Assembly: GCA_014529385.2 (NCBI GenBank) | Contig: CM043951.1 | Location: 111,685,469-111,749,468, forward strand | Reading direction: 5' to 3' | Length of the DNA: 64,000 nt | Source of the DNA: Adiantum capillus-veneris | Taxonomy: Eukaryota > Streptophyta > Polypodiopsida > Polypodiales > Pteridaceae | Shown: in pieces, positions 21,536 to 32,730 of the stretch | Layout of the letters: every line of letters begins with the position of its first letter | How positions within the stretch are numbered: position 1 is the stretch's first letter | Translations under genes and position numbers: made by a program | The notes under the pieces: generated by a model | Database searches by the model: none | Told to the model about the DNA's origin: nothing | Seen by the model: only the letters and a program-made list of their open reading frames with translations

Positions 21536-23128
21536 GACATGTGATGACAACCCTCGGGGGTGTGAGGGAGAATTATTCACTTGCCATATTTATAACAACC
21601 TTATTTCGGTGGGGTGGCACATCATGGTGATAGAGAGATAGAGGGAGAGATAGTGAACCTACTTGGTGCGTTCTCTAGAGATGACTCATTGACATGAAAC
21701 CTTGCTAACATGAGTGTGTGTGTATCGACTGTTGGAGTCGAGATGTGCACATAGCTTCCTTTACATCATACAATTCCCAAAGCAAACCACTATGCTATGT
21801 CCCCTCTCTTGTGATGCAAATGTTTCCAATCCTCCCACCAAAATACTACCAAGTGTTGACCTCGGATGAACTTTCCCTCCCCGGATAGTGACCTCTTAGT
21901 GTCTTTTATAGGTGTTGGCTGCTTTAGATTAGGATAATGTGGCTTGATTAGGGTAATCTAATCAGGGAAGACAAAGCAAGGTGGTGGGCATTGGGTGGCT
22001 GACCCTTGCTTTGTCTTGGGAAATACTATAAGGAAAATCTCTAGGTGGGCCTTTGTGACCATCACATAGAGAGATGAGAATTTACAAATTTGGGATTATT
22101 TACAAGGTTTGGTTTGAAATTGGAAAAAATGATGATAACCTATTGTTTTTACTGAAGAGGGCATCGTGGACGTGATGCCCGTGAATGGCAGCTTCGCTGG
22201 TGCATCGGTGTAGCGCATTCGTCGCTTTCGGGGTCGGCTGGGGCATGCCTTTGGCACCTTTGCTTGTTTAGGTGTCCGTGTCGTAAGATTTTGGTCGTCT
22301 TTCTTGTTTTTTCGATGTCGATGTCGTTCGGTTTCTTTTTTTTTTATGCTTTTTGTTGTAAGTGTGCGTATACATGTGCATGTACTGTGTGTTAGTGAGT
22401 GTGGGTATATATATTTGAGTGCACGAGCGTGCGTGTGTCGGACAATGTGCGTGGGAAAGGGGGGGAGTATGTTATGTATATATATATATTTTTATTATTA
22501 TTATTATTTTTTTTTTCTCATTTCGGTTGTTTACTGCTGCAGGAAATGCGAGGATGAGAGATGGAGAGAGGGTGTTGTGTGTGGGTAGGGGAGGGTGTGT
22601 GTGTGTGTGTGTGTGTTATGTATATATATATATATATATATAATTATTATTATTATTTTTTTATTTTTTTAATTTTTTTTCTCCTTTTGGTTGTTTACTG
22701 CTGCAGGAAATGCAAGGATGAGAGATGGGGAGAGACATGGAGAGAGGGTGTTGTGTGTGGGTGGGGGAGGGTGTGTGTGTGTGTGAAGAGAGAGCGCATG
22801 AAAATGGCACCTTTGGGCTCAGAGCGAGAGAGAGAGCATGGACGCCTGCCCACAACGAGAGAGAGAGTGAGGACGGGGTGAAGTGGCGAGGGAGGGAGAG
22901 GGAGATAGGGTGTGTGTGTGTGGCGTCTTTTTCCAATGCGCCCGCACGGGTTGGGTCGGGGAGCGAGAGAGAGAGAGAGCATGTCTCGGGTGGCCTGCAT
23001 CCGATTGAGGGCGAGAAGGAGGGAGGGGGGGGGGGGGGGTTGGAGCTAGAGAGAGAGAGAGAGAGTATTTTTCCTTATGGGAGGTTCTCACCGTGGAAGA
23101 GATTGGGAGAGAGTGTGTGAGTGGGGTA

Positions 23129-23165
<37 letters not shown>
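23129..23165. repeat. 37-base poly-G run in LTR copy A
   Basis: Thirty-seven consecutive G residues on the plus strand (C on the transcribed minus strand). Shorter G runs occur at the matching place in copy B (34912-34934). True length may be affected by sequencing of homopolymers. Confidence 0.8.
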
Positions 23166-23166
<1 letters not shown>

Positions 23167-23813
23167 GGATAGGGAAAGAGTGGCTATGTGGAGGGGAGTG
23201 AATTGAGAGAGAGAGAGAAAATATGAGATTCCTTCCTTTTGCCTGCGGGGCCGCTCTCTCAAAGGGAGAGAGTGAGAGCTAATGGGAGGGGAAGATGGGG
23301 GGGGGGGAGGGGGTGGTAGGCTAGTGGTCCGCCAGAGCTGGGAAGAAAACAGGGGAGCTAGAGGGAGGAGAGTGAGGCTGAAGGATGTGGATGAGAGGGA
23401 AGATGGAGGGGTGTAGCATGGCAGCCCGCTAGGACTGGAATGTGGACGAGCAAAGAGAGAGAGAGAGAGAATATTTGAAAGAGAGAGAGAGATAATATAC
23501 AATATGCGTGCCGGCCCGCCAGAGGGTGTGACAGTGGTATCGCGTCCTATACGCCCACTGTGCCAGGTGATGCAGCGACAGAGTAAGTGAGAGAGAGAGA
23601 GAATTGGTGGAGCTGAGTAGTAGGAGAGAGAGGCTCTGTCTTCTGGCGATAATGGAGAGGTGTGGCCAAATTGGTGGCGCTTCGCTAGTGGTTAAGCCTA
23701 AAGGGTGGTGAATGGTAAATAAATTTCCCTTTTTTATGTTTTTCCTTTGGTAATACGCTCTCCCCTTCTTGGGGTATGGTTCTCGTGGTCGCGGTTTCAA
23801 AAATCGGCCATCA

Positions 23814-23835
23814 TTAGCCCTTCCCTTTTGGCTAG
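23814..23835 (-). other. Polypurine tract next to LTR copy A
   Basis: The minus strand reads CTAGCCAAAAGGGAAGGGCTAA directly before TGATGGCC. The same arrangement is at 3643-3665 (+) and 40595-40616 (-). It marks copy A as a 3' LTR of a minus-strand element whose interior lies to the right. Confidence 0.75.
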
Positions 23836-23908
23836 AGGCATTCATGTCTCTAGCCCTGACTCTGATTCTTCTTCAGCTGATCCGTAGGAGACAAAATCGA
23901 GTTGCCTT

Positions 23909-24443
23909 CTAAACTAGCCATTCCATTTGGCCATTGGTGATATTTCTGGGATATTCATGAATCTGCAACAGGTCCGGGTGATAGCCTGCTCCTTGGAATA
24001 GTGTGGGCTGACTAGATGGGAAGCCCATGGCTTCGAGAACTTTGTGCCAGTGTCCTCCTAGATCCCAAGTGAAAAATAGGATCATTGTCTGCAGTGTCCG
24101 AGCAATAAAATTTGCATGCCAAATAGGCCCAAATTTGGAACCACCAGTAGCGAGAGGGGAAATGAGCATCTTGGCTCCTGCAAAGACAGAACTGAAAATT
24201 ATGATTCCCAAGAGTGTGCCAAGAAACCACCATATATGGCCACCTTGTTGGTGTGGTGAGCTCCAGTTGTCTTCATAACCTTGCTTACTGCCATGACTGG
24301 AAAAATCTGCAAGCATGTCATGCTTCTCTTGGGTGTTCTCAAACATGTTAGCCGTCTTTTTTGATGTTGATAGTAGGCCACCTACCTTGCAGCTTAAATA
24401 CAAGCGTGACGCACTTATCTTTCTCCAAAGAGAGGATGCACTA
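23909..24443 (-). CDS. Unrecognised coding remnant inside a Tat-flanked unit
   Basis: The minus-strand frame is open from the copia insertion point (24443) to a stop at 23909, about 178 codons. It has a Lys/Asn/His/Gln-rich part, then a strongly hydrophobic segment of about 25 residues starting IWWFLGTLLGIIIFSSV that could be a membrane helix, then an ordinary soluble-looking part ending in PDLLQIHEYPRNITNGQMEW. It shows no gag, protease, RT or integrase motif. It lies just upstream of a Tat-type polypurine tract and LTR, where integrase normally ends. It may be a host gene fragment captured by a non-autonomous element. No function is proposed. Confidence 0.4.
24439..24443. other. Target-site duplication CACTA, left
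   Basis: CACTA immediately left of the copia LTR start at 24444. Identical to 32674-32678 at the other end. Confidence 0.93.
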
Positions 24444-24586
24444 TGTTGAGATGTAGAGAGAAAGAGAGAGAGACGAGACAAGAGACACACCATATACGCT
24501 CCCAAAGACTGATTCATATTGAGGACAAGATACAAATATATAGGTGAGACCAAGTTGAGTAGAGTGAGCCATATATAGCTCCAACA
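24444..24586 (-). repeat. Copia 3' LTR
   Basis: TGTTGAGATG to CTCCAACA on the plus strand, 143 bases. It matches 32525-32673 and, inverted, 10713-10855. It includes a GA-rich part near its left end that differs in length between copies. Confidence 0.93.
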
Positions 24587-24600
24587 CCCCCACTCAAACA
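24587..24600 (-). other. Copia polypurine tract
   Basis: The minus strand reads TTTGAGTGGGGG directly before the LTR start TGTTGG. The plus-strand fragment at 10701-10712 has TTTAAGTGGGGG at the same place. Confidence 0.8.
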
Positions 24601-24792
24601 AAGGTCTCTAGATTTCGATGAAAAAACCCTTGGGGAGTTCAAGGGAAAAACCCAAGCCCCTATACAATGTGAAAATATGAACCAGCGATGATGATGTGAA
24701 AGTGAATTGTGCATCTATGTACAAATATTCAAGTGACTTAGAGATCACAATGCACAAATGTGGAGTGTGCATAGTGCATGGTACCTAAAAGA

Positions 24793-26655
24793 TTACAATT
24801 TCATATGTACAAAGCTATTACAATAGCAAAGAAGCTCATCTAGAAAGAGTGAGGTCGAAGCAACTCCAAGCTCCGAGCGTAAGAGGATGAAACGTGACTC
24901 GTTGAGGCCTTTGGTCAAAATGTTTGCAATCATCTGGTCACTTGGACAGTGTTCAACCATAATGGTTCCTTTGCATACTTCATACCTGACATACTGATAA
25001 TGGACAGTAATGTGCTTTGACTTATTATGTTGAACATAGTCTTTTGCAAGACTAATAGCACTTTGGTTGTCACACCGCAAGGGTGTGCTAGAAAGAGGAG
25101 AGTGACCAATATCAACCAGCATTTGTCGAAGCCAAATCAACTCACAAGCTGCAAGTGATGCCGCAACATATTCTAACTCAGTCGTAGAAACTGCAACACA
25201 ACGTTGTTTCTTGCTGGTCCAAGAAACAAGACAACAATTTATAAAGAAGCAATTTCCACTAGTGGATCGCATAGATAAATGTGAGCTTGCCCAGTCTGCA
25301 TCTGTGTAACCCAAAAGAGAAAGAGATTGCATACAATCCGATGTGAGTTGTCGTTGATAGACTAAACCAAAATCTGTAGTGCCTTTCAAGTATTTCAACA
25401 CACGCTTTGCAGCAGACCAATGCTTAAGAGAAGGACATGCAAGATGTTGTCCAGGATAATTAGCAGCAAACAAAATATCAGGACGAGTGTTCATGCCGAC
25501 AAACTGAAGACATCCAATCAAGTTAGCATAAGGTTGATTTGTGACAAGTTGACCGCCATTGTTAGAAGTGTTCTTCGTAGAGCTCGCAAGACAAGGTGTG
25601 TTGGCTGAATGTGCAGATTCCATACCAAATTTTTGAATAGTATCTACAATAAACTTTGACTGTCGAAGGAATAAAATACCTTTTGTATGGTTCCGTTGGA
25701 TTTGAATGCCAAGACACGAGTGAATCTCTCCAAGATCCACCATATCAAATGCAGAAGACAATAACGTTTTCACTTGCTGAAGAAATCCCAAATCATTGGA
25801 AACAAGGATGGTATCATCCACATAAAGAGCAAGAATCACAAAACTGCTACCTTGAAGTTTTATGTATAAGTTGGGGTCTGACGAGCAAGAGATGAATCCT
25901 TTAGAGGTGAGAAAAATATCAAATTTTGTATACCAGGCTCGCGAAGACTGTTTGAGACCATATAGTGCCTTATGGAGTTGAGCAACAAGGTCTTCTTTAC
26001 CTGGAATAACAAACCCTCCTGGTTGTTCCATATAAATTTCCTCTTCCAAGTCACCATTAAGAAAAGCAGTTCACACATCCATTTGATGAGCTTCTAAATC
26101 AAATTGAACAGCAAATGCCAATAAAACTCGAACACTTGTAATGCGAACAACTGGTGAAAAAGTCTCTTGATAATCAACACCAGCTACTTGGGAGTAACCT
26201 TTTGCAACTAAACGCGCCTTGAACTTGTCAAAAGATCCATTTGATTTTACTTTTGTCTTATACACCCACTTACATTTAATAGCTGTACGACCAGGAGGTA
26301 ATTCAGTTAGTATCCATGTACCTTTAAAGATAAGAGAATCGTACTCTACTTCCATAGCCTCTTGCCATTGATCCTTTTGTGGTGAAGAGATAGCTTTATC
26401 ATAAGTAATGGGATCTTCGGAAGTAGAAAAATCATTATCAGCAATATCGTCATCATAAACATGACATGAGCCATGTTCAAAATCAATATGCAAATCAACA
26501 AAAATATCAATATCATCATTGGCAACATTCGGAATGGATGGTTGTGAAGAGTAAAGTTGCTCTATAGGAAGAGTTTCATCTTCTGAAAGAAATGGAAAGG
26601 CCTGAAGCAATGATTTAGTATCATCAAAATCATCCATGGACCATGAGCCTCCCAT
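24793..26655 (-). pseudogene. pol: Copia reverse transcriptase and RNase H
   Basis: One frame from 26655 down to 24793 with a single TGA at about 26050-26052. The RT N-terminus has WVYKTKVKSNGSFDKFKARL, GVDYQETFSPVV and the block around AFLNGDLEEEIYMEQPGGF. The active site ALYVDDTILV is intact. Further on come KYLKGT, LLGYTDADWASSHLSMRSTS (RNase H), STTELEYVAAS and LRCDNQSAISLAKD. The tail ILTKGLNESRFILLRSELGV matches the 10.3-kb fragment. The TGA falls between LEAHQMDV and TAFLNG, where copia elements normally have MDVKTAFLNG. Otherwise the domain is complete. Confidence 0.92.
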
Positions 26656-27414
26656 AAGCTATTCGTTAAAAGTAGCATCACGATTCACAATTACTTTCTT
26701 GGAGGAAGGGTCATAGAATTTTTAGCTCTTGGAAGTGTCAGAATATCCAATAAAAATAACTTTAAGACCAGGAGCATCAAGCTTTGTTCGTGTTTCTTTG
26801 GGAACATGAATATAAGCAATACATCCAAACGTTCGAAAATGAGATACAGAAGGAATGTCACGTGTCCATGCTGTGATGGGTATCTTACCAGAGGGTGCAG
26901 TAGTAGGAAGATGATTCTGAATAAATACTGTTGTCAAAGTAGCTTCAACCCAAAAAACACGAGATAAGCTAGAATGAATCAACATACATCTTACAGCACT
27001 GAGAATAGTGCGATTCTTTCGTTCAGCAACACCGTTCTGTTGAGGCGAATATGGAATAGTGTGTTCATGATGAATTCCACTGTCATCACAGTAACTCACA
27101 AACTCTCGAGAAACATATTCGCCTCCATTGTCACTACGAAGCTTCTTAAGGCGACGACCAGTTTGAAGTTCCGCAGCCTTGTGGAATTGTTTGAAAACAG
27201 ATAAGGCTTCAGATTTTTGTCTAAGTAGAAATACAGTCGTATACCTTGAGAAATCATCAATGAAAGTAATGAAGTAGCGATATTGTGATCTCGAAGAAGG
27301 TAGAGGTCCACATATATTAGTATGAACAAGATCCAATATGTCATGAGAATGATTTGTATTTGAAAGAGGGGAGGGTTTGCGATTGTGTTTCCCAAGAGCA
27401 CAAAATTCACAAAT
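26656..27414 (-). pseudogene. pol: Copia integrase core and C-terminal part
   Basis: In frame with the RT downstream. It starts after TGA at about 27412-27414 with the zinc-domain end CEFCALGKH. The core follows: LDLVHTNICGPLP, FITFIDDFSRY, LRSDNGGEYVSREF and PYSPQQNGVAERKNRT, with the second Asp and the Glu 35 residues apart. The GKIPITAWT and FGCIAYIHVPKE blocks of copia integrases follow. TAA (about 26719) replaces a residue between SKS and KFYDP, and TAG (about 26658) follows NRDATFNE. All three catalytic acids are retained. The product is broken only by stop codons. Confidence 0.9.
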
Positions 27415-28053
27415 TCACATATGGGGATGGGCTTTAAGATCCATGCCATGAACAAGATCACGACGTTGAAGATCAAGGAGTTTTGAGAAATTAGCATGAA
27501 CAAAACGGTGATGCCATACTTTGCAATCATGATCACCTGGAGCAGTGATAACATTTGCTACAACATCGTTGAGAGAGAGTTCAAACAAATTACCATTTCG
27601 AGGAGCAGTGGCTATAGTCTGTCCATCTTTCTCAATTCGGCATTTGGTATGATCAAATCCAACAAACAGACCAAGATCAACAAGTCTAGCAACTGAAAGA
27701 AGATTACGTTGAAGATCTGGTACATGTAATACTCCTCGCAAAATTCGAGTGGAAGAAGATAAGGTACCAAGATATAAGTCTCCAATACCCTTTACTTGAC
27801 AAGTAGTATCATCAGCAAGATAAACAACACGTTGAACTGGCAGTGGATGATAGTTATGGAGCCACTTAGACTGATATGTCATATTTCCTGTAGCACTAGA
27901 ATCGACAATAAAAAGTGATCCATCGCGTACATGAAGTATTCTGTCTGGAGCAACTGAACATAGGACGCAGCTTGTTTCTGGTACAATGTTGTTTCGATGT
28001 TCAATAGCATATGCTCTATTTCGATCTGTGTCGAATCGACGCTTATAGCACAT
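27415..28053 (-). pseudogene. pol: Copia protease and pre-integrase region
   Basis: The protease active site reads FIVDSSATGNM where copia elements usually have DSGAT or DTGAT, so the catalytic Gly is Ser. It is followed by ILRGVLHVPDLQRNLLSV and the GAG-pre-integrase motif DHDCKVWHHRFVHANF. The segment is open for 212 codons and in frame with the integrase after the TGA at 27412. The open frame may start further upstream. The Gly to Ser change would be expected to impair proteolysis. Confidence 0.85.
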
Positions 28054-28271
28054 ATGAGTGGGATGATCAGATCGTCCACAATAATCATAAGAAGAATAAG
28101 AAGAGTCTCTAGGTAACGTGGTTGTTTTGTGGTAATATTGTGTTCTTCATCATAATGAAGTGCCCAACAATCATCTTCAGGATGGCCATTTCTGTTGCAG
28201 TAAGAACATTGCTTATTAGGAAATTTGAGACGAGAGAAAATATTACCGCGACGGCCACCTCTGCGGTTTCC
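28054..28271 (-). pseudogene. gag: Copia nucleocapsid zinc knuckle and frameshift region
   Basis: The minus-strand translation near 28170-28215 gives CSYCNRNGHPEDDCW, an intact C-x2-C-x4-H-x4-C knuckle. It is not in frame with both neighbours: the gag part (28272-28721) and the protease part (28053 downward) differ by one frame, so an indel lies in this segment. Confidence 0.75.
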
Positions 28272-29022
28272 TCATTGAAATGGACGCCTTCGAGCATAAA
28301 AAGCCTGTTCCATCTGTTGTGACTCAGTCTCCTCTTGTGAAATCATAGCTGTATCATGACCAGCATTACGACGTTCTTGACGTTGAGAGTATTCAATTAA
28401 AGACATGCAGGCTTGGTCGAAATCAAGACCATCTTTATTAGAGAGAATAGTAACAATGTTATCATAAGAAGAGTCCTTCACCGTATCAAGGAGAAGTGTA
28501 ATCAGTTGCTTTTGTGGAACAGGATCACCGGAAGCAGCAAGTTGTTTAATAATAGATTTGAAAGATTCAATATGTCCCGTCATGGCAGTACCAACTTCAT
28601 ATTGTGACTTGTTAAGCAACCCCCTCAAATAAAGTATTTCTGTGACAGATTTCTTCTGAAAGTTTGCAATAAGGTACTTCCATACGTCGTGGGAAGTAGG
28701 CATTTCATACATATCAAGCAAAAGGGAATCAGTAAGAGCAGAAAGAATATATGGACGAGCTGCTTTATCACGTCATTGCCAATCCGTATAGGCAACATTC
28801 CAATCTTCAAATATAGGTCCTTCAGTGATAAGCACATTATCATTATCCGTATAACCAGGCTGAGGCGGACAAACACGATTTCCAAGAACAACATCGGAGA
28901 GCTCATCGCCTTCAAGAACTAACAACATCTTTGCTTTCCAGCCTGGAAAACGTTGACCTTGGAAAGGAGGAATAGAACGTTGGCCAGAAGGAAAGCCGTT
29001 GACGAGAATATTCATAGCCATA
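28272..29022 (-). pseudogene. gag: Copia gag
   Basis: The likely start is MAMNILVNGFPSG at about 29022. The gag landmarks are FPGWKAKMLLVLEGDEL (the W-x-x-x-M-x-x-x-L pattern), then after a TGA (about 28770, replacing an Arg after DWQ) ILSALTDSLL, DVWKYLIANFQKK, LYLRGLLNKSQY and a Gln/Glu-rich end. The TGA could come from CGA by deamination. The frame upstream of the ATG is open without a second ATG. Confidence 0.85.
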
Positions 29023-29079
29023 TCTTGTTGCGAGAAGACGTTGATAGCCGTTTTTCGGCTCTTTCTAATTGCCACAGTG

Positions 29080-31434
29080 AGTTACGTCACCCTACCAAAA
29101 TCACCCAAACATTGTGGCTATTCCTACCATTTCACTGTATATAGGTGCGTGTGAGTTAGGGGACTTTTCCCATATCTCCTTACTGAAATAAAAAACCCTC
29201 AATTAGCTAGGCATTGGGCTAGTTGAGCCAAAAAAATAAAAAAAAATAAAAAATATAAGTATATTATGGCCCATGCATATGTAAATATTTCTTTGTATAT
29301 AGAGCCTAAATAAAAGATTTTTTCATAATTATTTTGGTATTTATTTAAATATTTCTACCTAGGTGTGTGTTATTTATGCTCTGTACATTGCCTCACCATT
29401 ACCATAATTTTTCTTACCATTTTTCATATTCTTTATTCCATATAGAAATATTTTCATGTAAGCTTCTCTTATATTTGGTGTAACTCCATCCCAACAAAAA
29501 TCCAAAAAAACTAGTTTTATTTATGTGTATATTTTTTCACTGTTGTGATTTTTCCCTTCCTACATCTATTTTGTTTTTTTTTTCTAAAAAATTAGAACAC
29601 CAAAAATATTTATCTTTTTATGGTAGCCTCATAATGAGAGAGATTTCTTTTGACCCCTTTATATTTTTTCCACTTATATTATTTATATTTGATATGTACA
29701 TATTTTTTAGACCCCTCAATATTTGATTTTCTTAGTTGTACTATTCACTTATATCATAATCTCAACAATATCTTCAATTATAGACCTACCAAATAAGGTC
29801 AAGGGTAGGTGGCATGCATACATGCACTATGGAGGGCTCACTCTTGGAGGTATTCAAAAGAATCATCCAAAGAAGGACCCTACAAGGACCTTGTGCAGTG
29901 GAAAAAAACGGTCGGTTTTGCTGAATTTTTAAAGTTCTTTTGCTCTCCGAATTTGAAAAGGTGATACAAACAAAAGTTGTAGCTCGTGGGCTGAACTTTT
30001 GGCTCAAATTTTTTCATATTTTTTTGAGCTACGAGCTGTGAGCTATGATTTTATTAGTGGACCCCAGTTTTCCCATGCTATGCAGCCACACTCTCTCTTC
30101 CACTTTATCATTTTCCTCTTTCACACACACTTCTCCACTCATCATCCCCACCTCTCTCACCACTCCTCTCTGCACCCTACTCACCTTCTCCTCAACCTTG
30201 AAGAATAAGAGAAACCATGGTGAACTCATACCTCCCACACACAATTCCATTCCAAAATTGACCACCTAGTCTCATTTTTCCTCCTCCAATTTACCCATAT
30301 CTATCAAAAAAACCACAAAATTCAGCCTCTTCTCTTAAAATACAGCATCATGGTGGTTGATTACTCAGCTTCAATTACCTTGTCTCTCAAGGAAGGTCAA
30401 GAGTGGAGAAAAAATGTACCGTCAAAGCTAGTGGACTGTCAACAGGCGTCAAAATTGGCCCTACTCAAGACACTTGGAGCATCAACCTTGTAAGAAATCC
30501 ACCTTTTCTTACCTCTTAAGAGTTTTTCTTCCTTATTTGTATCCTACAGGGATACTCCCATTGTAAATATCCAATTCCATTTGTAAATTAATACTAACTC
30601 TACTAACACTAACCCACTATGAAAAGTCCTATCACCTCCATTTCTCTCCTCTCTCTTTCCCCACCAACTTCTTGATAATTCCAAGCAAAAGAAATTAGAT
30701 AAATTGCTGAAAATCTAACCCAACCATGGTTAGAGGAGTAACCCTAGCCTTCAAAATTGCTATAAAAGGAGGGTGTAGCTAGCACAAAAAGGGGGGAGCC
30801 ATAAGCAAGAGCACTATGCTATAGCTTGAGAAGCCAAGCTCAACCTCTCTAGAAGGAGCTCTTGAGTGGAAGCTCATTGTCTTATGCATGTGCATTTGTT
30901 GTAATAGGGGATTAGCAAGGGAACTCTATGCCATTGTAAGAGAGAGAGTGATCATTCAATTGAGAGTAGGAAATCTATCATTTCTCCTACTAGTGTAAGT
31001 CCAACATTTGCTGAATCAAGGAGGGTGGATTTGGACTAAGCTTGGATATTTTGTCTCCCTTCCAACGTGAAGTAATGGACAACAATGATGCGTAAGTGTC
31101 TTGGTGTTTTTTGTTAAGTTCTTGATAGCTTGTCTCTGGTGTTGTCATCAATCTAGCCATAAATCCCACATACTGTAAGAGGGCGACAGGGTGGAGAGGA
31201 CTCCCCTGGCTTTAAGACAGTGATTGGGGTGGCTTTTCTTGTGATGTGTTGTGGTGAAATTTACGCAAGCTATGTTGAACAAATACTAATCTCACTTTGA
31301 TTTGTCATGACAGATTTGTAAGAAGGTATTAATGCAACAAGCACCCCCTCCCCCTTTCTCTCTCTTTCTTAAATATATAGTTGTGTTTGCTTGATCATTG
31401 CCGATACGTTTCAAAGCAGCCCGAGCACTATCTC

Positions 31435-31511
<77 letters not shown>

Positions 31512-31800
31512 TTTTAGTGTGTGAGAGTGTTCCATTGGTGTTAGGGTTAGTGTAAATTCCTTGCTTGTTTGTGGGTTGCTCTAACGATTCTCCTCTTTTG
31601 CGTCCTAGTTCGCTTCTAAACTAGGTGGTGCCCCTTGTGTAGTTGGGATTTAGCTGTGGGTTTTTTGTTTTGGTTTGTGTTGTGTTGTGCCCCAGCCCCA
31701 TTGAGCAGCATGGGAGCCTTGAAGGGTGTCTAGAGGTTGCTCTTCTTGTTGCCCGCCCCGGACCGCCTCAACGTATAAGATAAGATCGCACAATTTGCAC
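29080..31800. mobile_element. Probable insertion within the copia leader (LTR-like, boundaries uncertain)
   Basis: Copia leaders are normally a few hundred bases, but here 3.4 kb lies between gag and the primer site. The segment has its own promoter-like structure: TATA-type CTATAAAAGG at about 30764, a purine-rich stretch, polyadenylation-type AT-rich parts, a long (CT)n (31430-31508) and an end-like motif CTAGGTGGTGCC (31620-31631) resembling the ends of the Tat-type LTRs at 5053 and 38517. It may be a solo LTR on the plus strand. I could not find matching target duplications. Confidence 0.45.
31430..31508. repeat. (CT)n microsatellite
   Basis: Nearly uninterrupted CT dinucleotides with one G near 31441. 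Confidence 0.95.
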
Positions 31801-32512
31801 ACCATATATGGTGAAGGCCGCAATTGAGAATGAGAGAGATATGAGGACTACGTTCTGTCAACAATAAACGTAAGAAGGATGCTCAAGGAACGTCCAAACA
31901 TGTGAAAGACGTCACCCAAAAAAGGCAGGGTAAAGGAGACGTTAATAATAAAAGAGTCCTCAAAATAGAGTGGCGTCAGACGCAAGATTGACCGCCACAA
32001 TACGAATAGCAAAAAGCTAAATCTTCTCGAAAAAGTTAACGCCAAAATAAGAAAAACGATCGCGGATGCTTCACAAAGAAGTAGGACAAAGAAAGCTACG
32101 TTAAGCTCAATTGCAGTAAAAACAACATAACTTTCTGCTCCGAACTCCGATTGACGCAAACCTAGAACTCAAATCGAAGAGCTCGAGGAGGCGAACAAGT
32201 TTTGGATGAAAAGTGCCATTGCTATACGCTTCATTGCGCTTTTCCCGTTTCTCCAAATTTTGAGCAGAACAACAAGAAAAATTGAGATGAAGTTCAAGGT
32301 GTCATCAACAAGAAAACGTAATCAACGATTAGATTGATTAGCAATAAACGCCACACAAAACACTAATCATATTCTTTTTAACACAAAACAACCACAGTTA
32401 ACAAGAATCAATGCTCAAAAATAAAATTTGTAGCAATTTTTGAATCTTACATGCAAATCGCATACACATACTGTTTTGTCACCATGAATTGAATCGGCAT
32501 GTGATCGTTACT

Positions 32513-32524
32513 GCTCTGATACCA
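32513..32524 (-). other. Copia primer-binding site (initiator-Met tRNA)
   Basis: The minus strand reads TGGTATCAGAGC, complementary to the 3' end of plant initiator-Met tRNA. It starts at the base next to the 5' LTR end at 32525. Confidence 0.95.
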
Positions 32525-32673
32525 TGTTGAGATGTAGAGAGAAAGAGAGAGAGAGAGAGACGAAACAAGAGACACACCATATACGCTCCCAAAGACTGAT
32601 TCATATTGAGGACAAGATACAAATATATAGGTGAGACCAAGTTGAGTAGAGTGAGCCATATATAGCTCCAACA
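32525..32673 (-). repeat. Copia 5' LTR
   Basis: 149 bases, TGTTGAGATG to CTCCAACA on the plus strand. It differs from 24444-24586 mainly by a longer GA run. On the minus strand it carries the TATATATGG promoter-like motif. Confidence 0.95.
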
Positions 32674-32678
32674 CACTA
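32674..32678. other. Target-site duplication CACTA, right
   Basis: Identical to 24439-24443. Together they fix the copia insertion point exactly. Confidence 0.93.
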
Positions 32679-32730
32679 TTTGTAAAAAATTGCACCAAAT
32701 TGAGAATGAGGCCTTAATTCTTGTATTCTA

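Larger units (their letters stand above)
21397..23813 (-). repeat. Long Tat-type LTR, copy A (3' LTR, minus strand)
   Basis: About 2.4 kb. The right boundary is precise: GGCCATCA at 23806-23813 (TGATGGCC on the minus strand) abuts a polypurine tract. The left boundary is set by similarity to copy C (38517) at the AGCTTTGAGCGGCTAGGA motif; the terminal TG would be mutated to GG. It contains a (GA)n tract (21467-21531), GT, TA and poly-G runs, and segments shared with copies B and C such as GACCTCT...TTTTATAGGTGTTGGCTGC and GGGCCTTTGTGACCATCAC. No coding capacity: open frames here are repeats of Leu-Ser, Arg-Glu or Pro. Confidence 0.75.
24444..32673 (-). mobile_element. Full-length Ty1/copia retrotransposon, minus strand
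   Basis: 8230 bases bounded by 143- and 149-base LTRs and flanked by a perfect 5-base duplication CACTA. The primer-binding site abuts the right LTR and the polypurine tract abuts the left LTR. Pol order on the minus strand is gag, protease, integrase, RT, RNase H (the copia order). The polyprotein frame is broken by one frameshift and at least five in-frame stops. About 3.4 kb separates the gag start from the primer site, far more than usual, which points to a further insertion inside the leader (see 29080-31800). Confidence 0.93.

Noticed and set aside
22301-23845. Many open frames of 60-230 codons rich in Leu-Ser, Pro, Thr-His or Arg-Glu repeats
   Set aside because: They are translations of GA, GT, CT and G tracts in LTR copy A and occur on both strands. 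The same holds for 34216-35308, 36504-36924, 38636-38945, 39341-39666, 40110-40406 and 51803-52265.
24439-24443. CACTA next to the copia LTR as a CACTA transposon terminus
   Set aside because: The same five bases flank the other LTR at 32674, so they are a target-site duplication. No inverted terminal match follows.
23909-24601. Extending the unassigned minus-strand frame to its ATG at 24601
   Set aside because: The codons upstream of 24443 are the copia LTR, inserted later (duplication CACTA), so the true upstream part lies beyond 32674.
29023-29075. Copia gag start at 29075
   Set aside because: The codon there is GTG. The first ATG in a gag-like context is MAMNILVNGF at about 29022.
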